DNA from: Prolixibacteraceae bacterium
Lineage (GTDB): Bacteria; Bacteroidota; Bacteroidia; Bacteroidales; Prolixibacteraceae
NCBI GenBank assembly: GCA_027858145.1
Contig: JAQIDF010000094.1
Coordinates: 1-7,076, forward strand
Direction: 5' to 3'
Length of the DNA stretch: 7,076 bases
Below, one piece after another: positions 4,734 through 7,076 of this stretch. Within the stretch, counting starts at the first letter, position 1; every line of letters starts with the position of its first letter. A program made the translations under genes and the position numbers. Below the pieces are notes generated by a model. The model saw only the letters and a list, made by a program, of their open reading frames with translations, did not search any database and was not told where the DNA came from.

Positions 4734-7076
4734 TTACAGGGGGTCAACGTCGATGCTAATCTGAACCGAGCTGTTGTTTTCAAAGTTAGTAACCTTTTTT
4801 ATATTTCCTAGAATTTCATTTTTTGCTGAAGCGGGCGATATTGTCTTCTCCATTTTTATACGGATAATAAGTTGATAATATTGCTGCACCCTGCTTATTA
4901 AATGAAAGTCGGGGCCAAGTATCCTGGTCTTGAAAGTTTTACGCAGTTCTGCGCCTAATTGTTTTGATGCTGTGATAGCCCGGTCGCGGTTTTTATGTTT
5001 TACGGTAATATTAATTAATCGATACCAGGGCGGGTAGCGAAAAAGTTTCCGTTCTTCGATATAATCGTTGAAAAATTTATCATAATTGTTTTCTTTTATC
5101 AGTTTAATTACCTGGTGCTCTGGTTGTGATGTTTGAATGATTACATTTCCTCTTTTGGTTTTTCTTCCCGAGCGCCCGCTTACTTGTGCCATAAGTTGAT
5201 AAGCCCGTTCGTATGATCTGAAATCAGGATAGTTGAGCATGTTGTCGGCATTTAAAATGCCAACAGTGCTTACATTGTCAAAATCGAGGCCTTTGGTAAT
5301 CATTTGGGTGCCGACCAATATTTGAGTTTTGCCTGTTGAAAAGCGGTGCAGTACTTTTTCAAATCCATGCTTAGAACGGGTTGCATCAAAATCGAGACGC
5401 CCAATTGCAGCATCGGGGAATAATATTTTCAACTCATCTTCAATCTTTTCGGTGCCAAAACCTTTTGTTTGGATATCCTCTGAACCACATTCAGCACAAC
5501 GCTCAGGGAGTTTGGCTGTGTGCCCGCAATAATGGCATTGAAGGTTGCTGAAATATTTGTGGTATGTAAGGCTTACATCGCAGTGCTTGCATTGTGGTAT
5601 CCAGCCACAATTGCGGCATTGAATAAAAGGCGAAAAGCCTCGCCTGTTTTGAAATAGAATTACTTGTTCGTTTTGAGAAATAGCATTTTCGATGGCATCG
5701 AAAAGTAAAGGCGTGAAATGTGATTTCATCTGTTTGCGCTTGTAAGCCTTTTTTAGGTCGGCCACAAATATTTCGGGCATTTCAATATTATGGTGTCGTT
5801 GATTAAGTTGAACGTATCCGTATTTTTGAGTTTTAGCGTTGAAGTACGACTCAAATGATGGTGTGGCTGTGCCCATCAAAACCTTAGTATCGTGAAGTTT
5901 TGCTAGTACCACTGCTGCATCACGGGCATTATACCGGGGGGCAGGGTCGAATTGCTTGAACGATGTTTCGTGCTCTTCGTCGATAATGATTAGCCCTAAT
6001 TTTTTGAAAGGTAAAAGAAGGGCAGAGCGTGCACCCAGCACAAGTTGATATTTGTTGGTTTTAGTATTGTTAAAGTCCAGCACCTTGTTCCAGATCTCAA
6101 CACGTTCGGCATCACTGAATTTCGAATGGTAAATGCCTGCTTTATCGCCAAAAACATCGGTTAGCCGCTCAATTATTTGTGAGGTTAGTGCTATTTCAGG
6201 GAGTAAATACAGTACTTGTTTTCCGGCTTTAAGCTGCTCCTGAATCATACGAATATAGATTTCGGTTTTGCCGCTCGCTGTGATTCCGTGTAACAAAACG
6301 ACATCATTTAACTTAAAATCGGCATATATGTCGTTTAGCGCCTTTTCCTGGTATGGATTCAGCTCTTTTGCTTCAGTTGATTTTTGGATTTCAGGGAGGC
6401 GGTCGATTTCAACATCAATTATTTCAACAATGTTTTTCTTTTCAAGTTCCCTGAGGGCGTTCTCGTTATATTCTGTATCATTTAAAATTTCTTTTTTAGG
6501 AATGGTTTGTGCTTGTCCGGGTGCATAGAAGTTGAGTTTGTTAAGTAAATACATTAACAGGTTAAGCTGTTTTTTAGCACGGTTGAGTTGGCCGAAAACC
6601 TGTTGCATTTTTTCTTCATCCTTCAACGATTCATTAATTCGAATGTAGGGCACCGTTTTTGGGCGCACTTTTTTACGCATTTCTTCTTCTACAATAACAG
6701 CTCCTTTTTGCAGCAAACTTTTAACAACAGGGTATGCATTGGCACGTTTAGTGGTCGAGTTAATTTCCCTGAGATTGGTTTTCTTCTGAAAAGCGATAAA
6801 CTGGTAAACACTTTCTTCGGTTGGTGTTAATTTTTCTTCTTCTACCCATTCGTTATTTATTAAAACAGAAGTATGGCTGTCGAGCTTCAGGCCTGACGGG
6901 AGCGCAGCTTTCATTACTTCACCTTCGCTGCACATGTAATATCCGGCTATCCATTCCCAAAACTTAAACTGGGGTTCGCTTAAAATTGGCGAATCATCCA
7001 GCACTGTTTCTACCGGCTTGGTTACATATTCAGGTTTTTCATGATGAATTTTTTTTACAATGCCCGTTAAAAGTTT
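4734..7076 (-). CDS. priA: Primosomal protein N' (PriA), replication-restart helicase, N-terminus cut by window edge
   Basis: PriA recognises abandoned forks and D-loops, unwinds with 3'-5' polarity and reloads the replicative helicase. The frame is open to the last base; 780 residues are visible and about 30-50 N-terminal residues are missing. The GTG at 7004 is an internal valine, since the 24 codons before it (KLLTGIVKKIHHEKPEYV...) continue the 3'-fork-binding domain. That domain is followed by the winged-helix region. In visible numbering, Walker A is GITASGKTEIY (264-274), Walker B is DEEH (366-369) and motif III is GTATPS (402-407). Eight cysteines at 487, 490, 496, 499, 514, 517, 527 and 530 bind two zinc ions. 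GTQMITKGLDF (589-599) and QVSGRSGR (631-638) are motifs V and VI. The C-terminal domain ends VQISIDVDPL, as is usual. All catalytic motifs are intact. The Walker A loop has Ala where E. coli has Gly (TGSGKT). parA follows 119 bases downstream. Confidence 0.96.
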   Translation of the reverse strand, partial: KLLTGIVKKIHHEKPEYVTKPVETVLDDSPILSEPQFKFWEWIAGYYMCSEGEVMKAALPSGLKLDSHTSVLINNEWVEEEKLTPTEESVYQFIAFQKKTNLREINSTTKRANAYPVVKSLLQKGAVIVEEEMRKKVRPKTVPYIRINESLKDEEKMQQVFGQLNRAKKQLNLLMYLLNKLNFYAPGQAQTIPKKEILNDTEYNENALRELEKKNIVEIIDVEIDRLPEIQKSTEAKELNPYQEKALNDIYADFKLNDVVLLHGITASGKTEIYIRMIQEQLKAGKQVLYLLPEIALTSQIIERLTDVFGDKAGIYHSKFSDAERVEIWNKVLDFNNTKTNKYQLVLGARSALLLPFKKLGLIIIDEEHETSFKQFDPAPRYNARDAAVVLAKLHDTKVLMGTATPSFESYFNAKTQKYGYVQLNQRHHNIEMPEIFVADLKKAYKRKQMKSHFTPLLFDAIENAISQNEQVILFQNRRGFSPFIQCRNCGWIPQCKHCDVSLTYHKYFSNLQCHYCGHTAKLPERCAECGSEDIQTKGFGTEKIEDELKILFPDAAIGRLDFDATRSKHGFEKVLHRFSTGKTQILVGTQMITKGLDFDNVSTVGILNADNMLNYPDFRSYERAYQLMAQVSGRSGRKTKRGNVIIQTSQPEHQVIKLIKENNYDKFFNDYIEERKLFRYPPWYRLINITVKHKNRDRAITASKQLGAELRKTFKTRILGPDFHLISRVQQYYQLIIRIKMEKTISPASAKNEILGNIKKVTNFENNSSVQISIDVDPL

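Noticed and set aside
4734..7004. PriA starting at the GTG at 7004
   Set aside because: The same frame continues without a stop to base 7076 and encodes residues that fit the PriA N-terminal domain, so the GTG is an internal valine.

Overview
The window looks like a core chromosomal segment of a Bacteroidota bacterium, probably Bacteroidales or Marinilabiliales. Three things suggest this: a SusC/RagA-type receptor N-terminus, the gene order parA-parB-DUF5683-mltD, and AT-rich leaders with almost no Shine-Dalgarno sequences plus matches to the Bacteroidota -7 box TAnnTTTG. All supported genes are on the minus strand, so transcription runs from high to low coordinates.

Layout in the direction of transcription: (1) 7076-4734, primosomal helicase PriA, open at the window edge and lacking only its first few dozen residues. 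(2) 4733-4615, a 119-base gap with a probable parA promoter, whose -7 box lies inside one arm of a long inverted repeat. (3) 4614-619, a compact four-gene block: ParA (Soj), ParB (Spo0J), a DUF5683 membrane protein and a secreted MltD-type lytic transglycosylase with LysM repeats. Gaps within the block are 26, 5 and 5 bases, so it is very likely one operon. (4) 618-208, an AT-rich non-coding stretch with a terminator-like hairpin behind mltD, a dyad and a candidate promoter. (5) 207-1, the first 69 codons of a TonB-dependent receptor.

Functionally, PriA restarts collapsed replication forks, and ParA/ParB move and organise the replicated origin region. MltD cuts peptidoglycan in the periplasm. 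DUF5683 has no known role but is predicted to be exported and membrane-associated. The block therefore combines chromosome segregation with envelope remodelling. The receptor gene is probably a separate transcription unit.

I found no mobile element, CRISPR array, tRNA, rRNA or defence system, and no clearly novel multi-gene system. The points most worth checking are the inverted repeat over the parA promoter, the dyad upstream of the receptor gene, the TTG start with homopolymer runs in the DUF5683 gene, and the segregation-envelope gene linkage.
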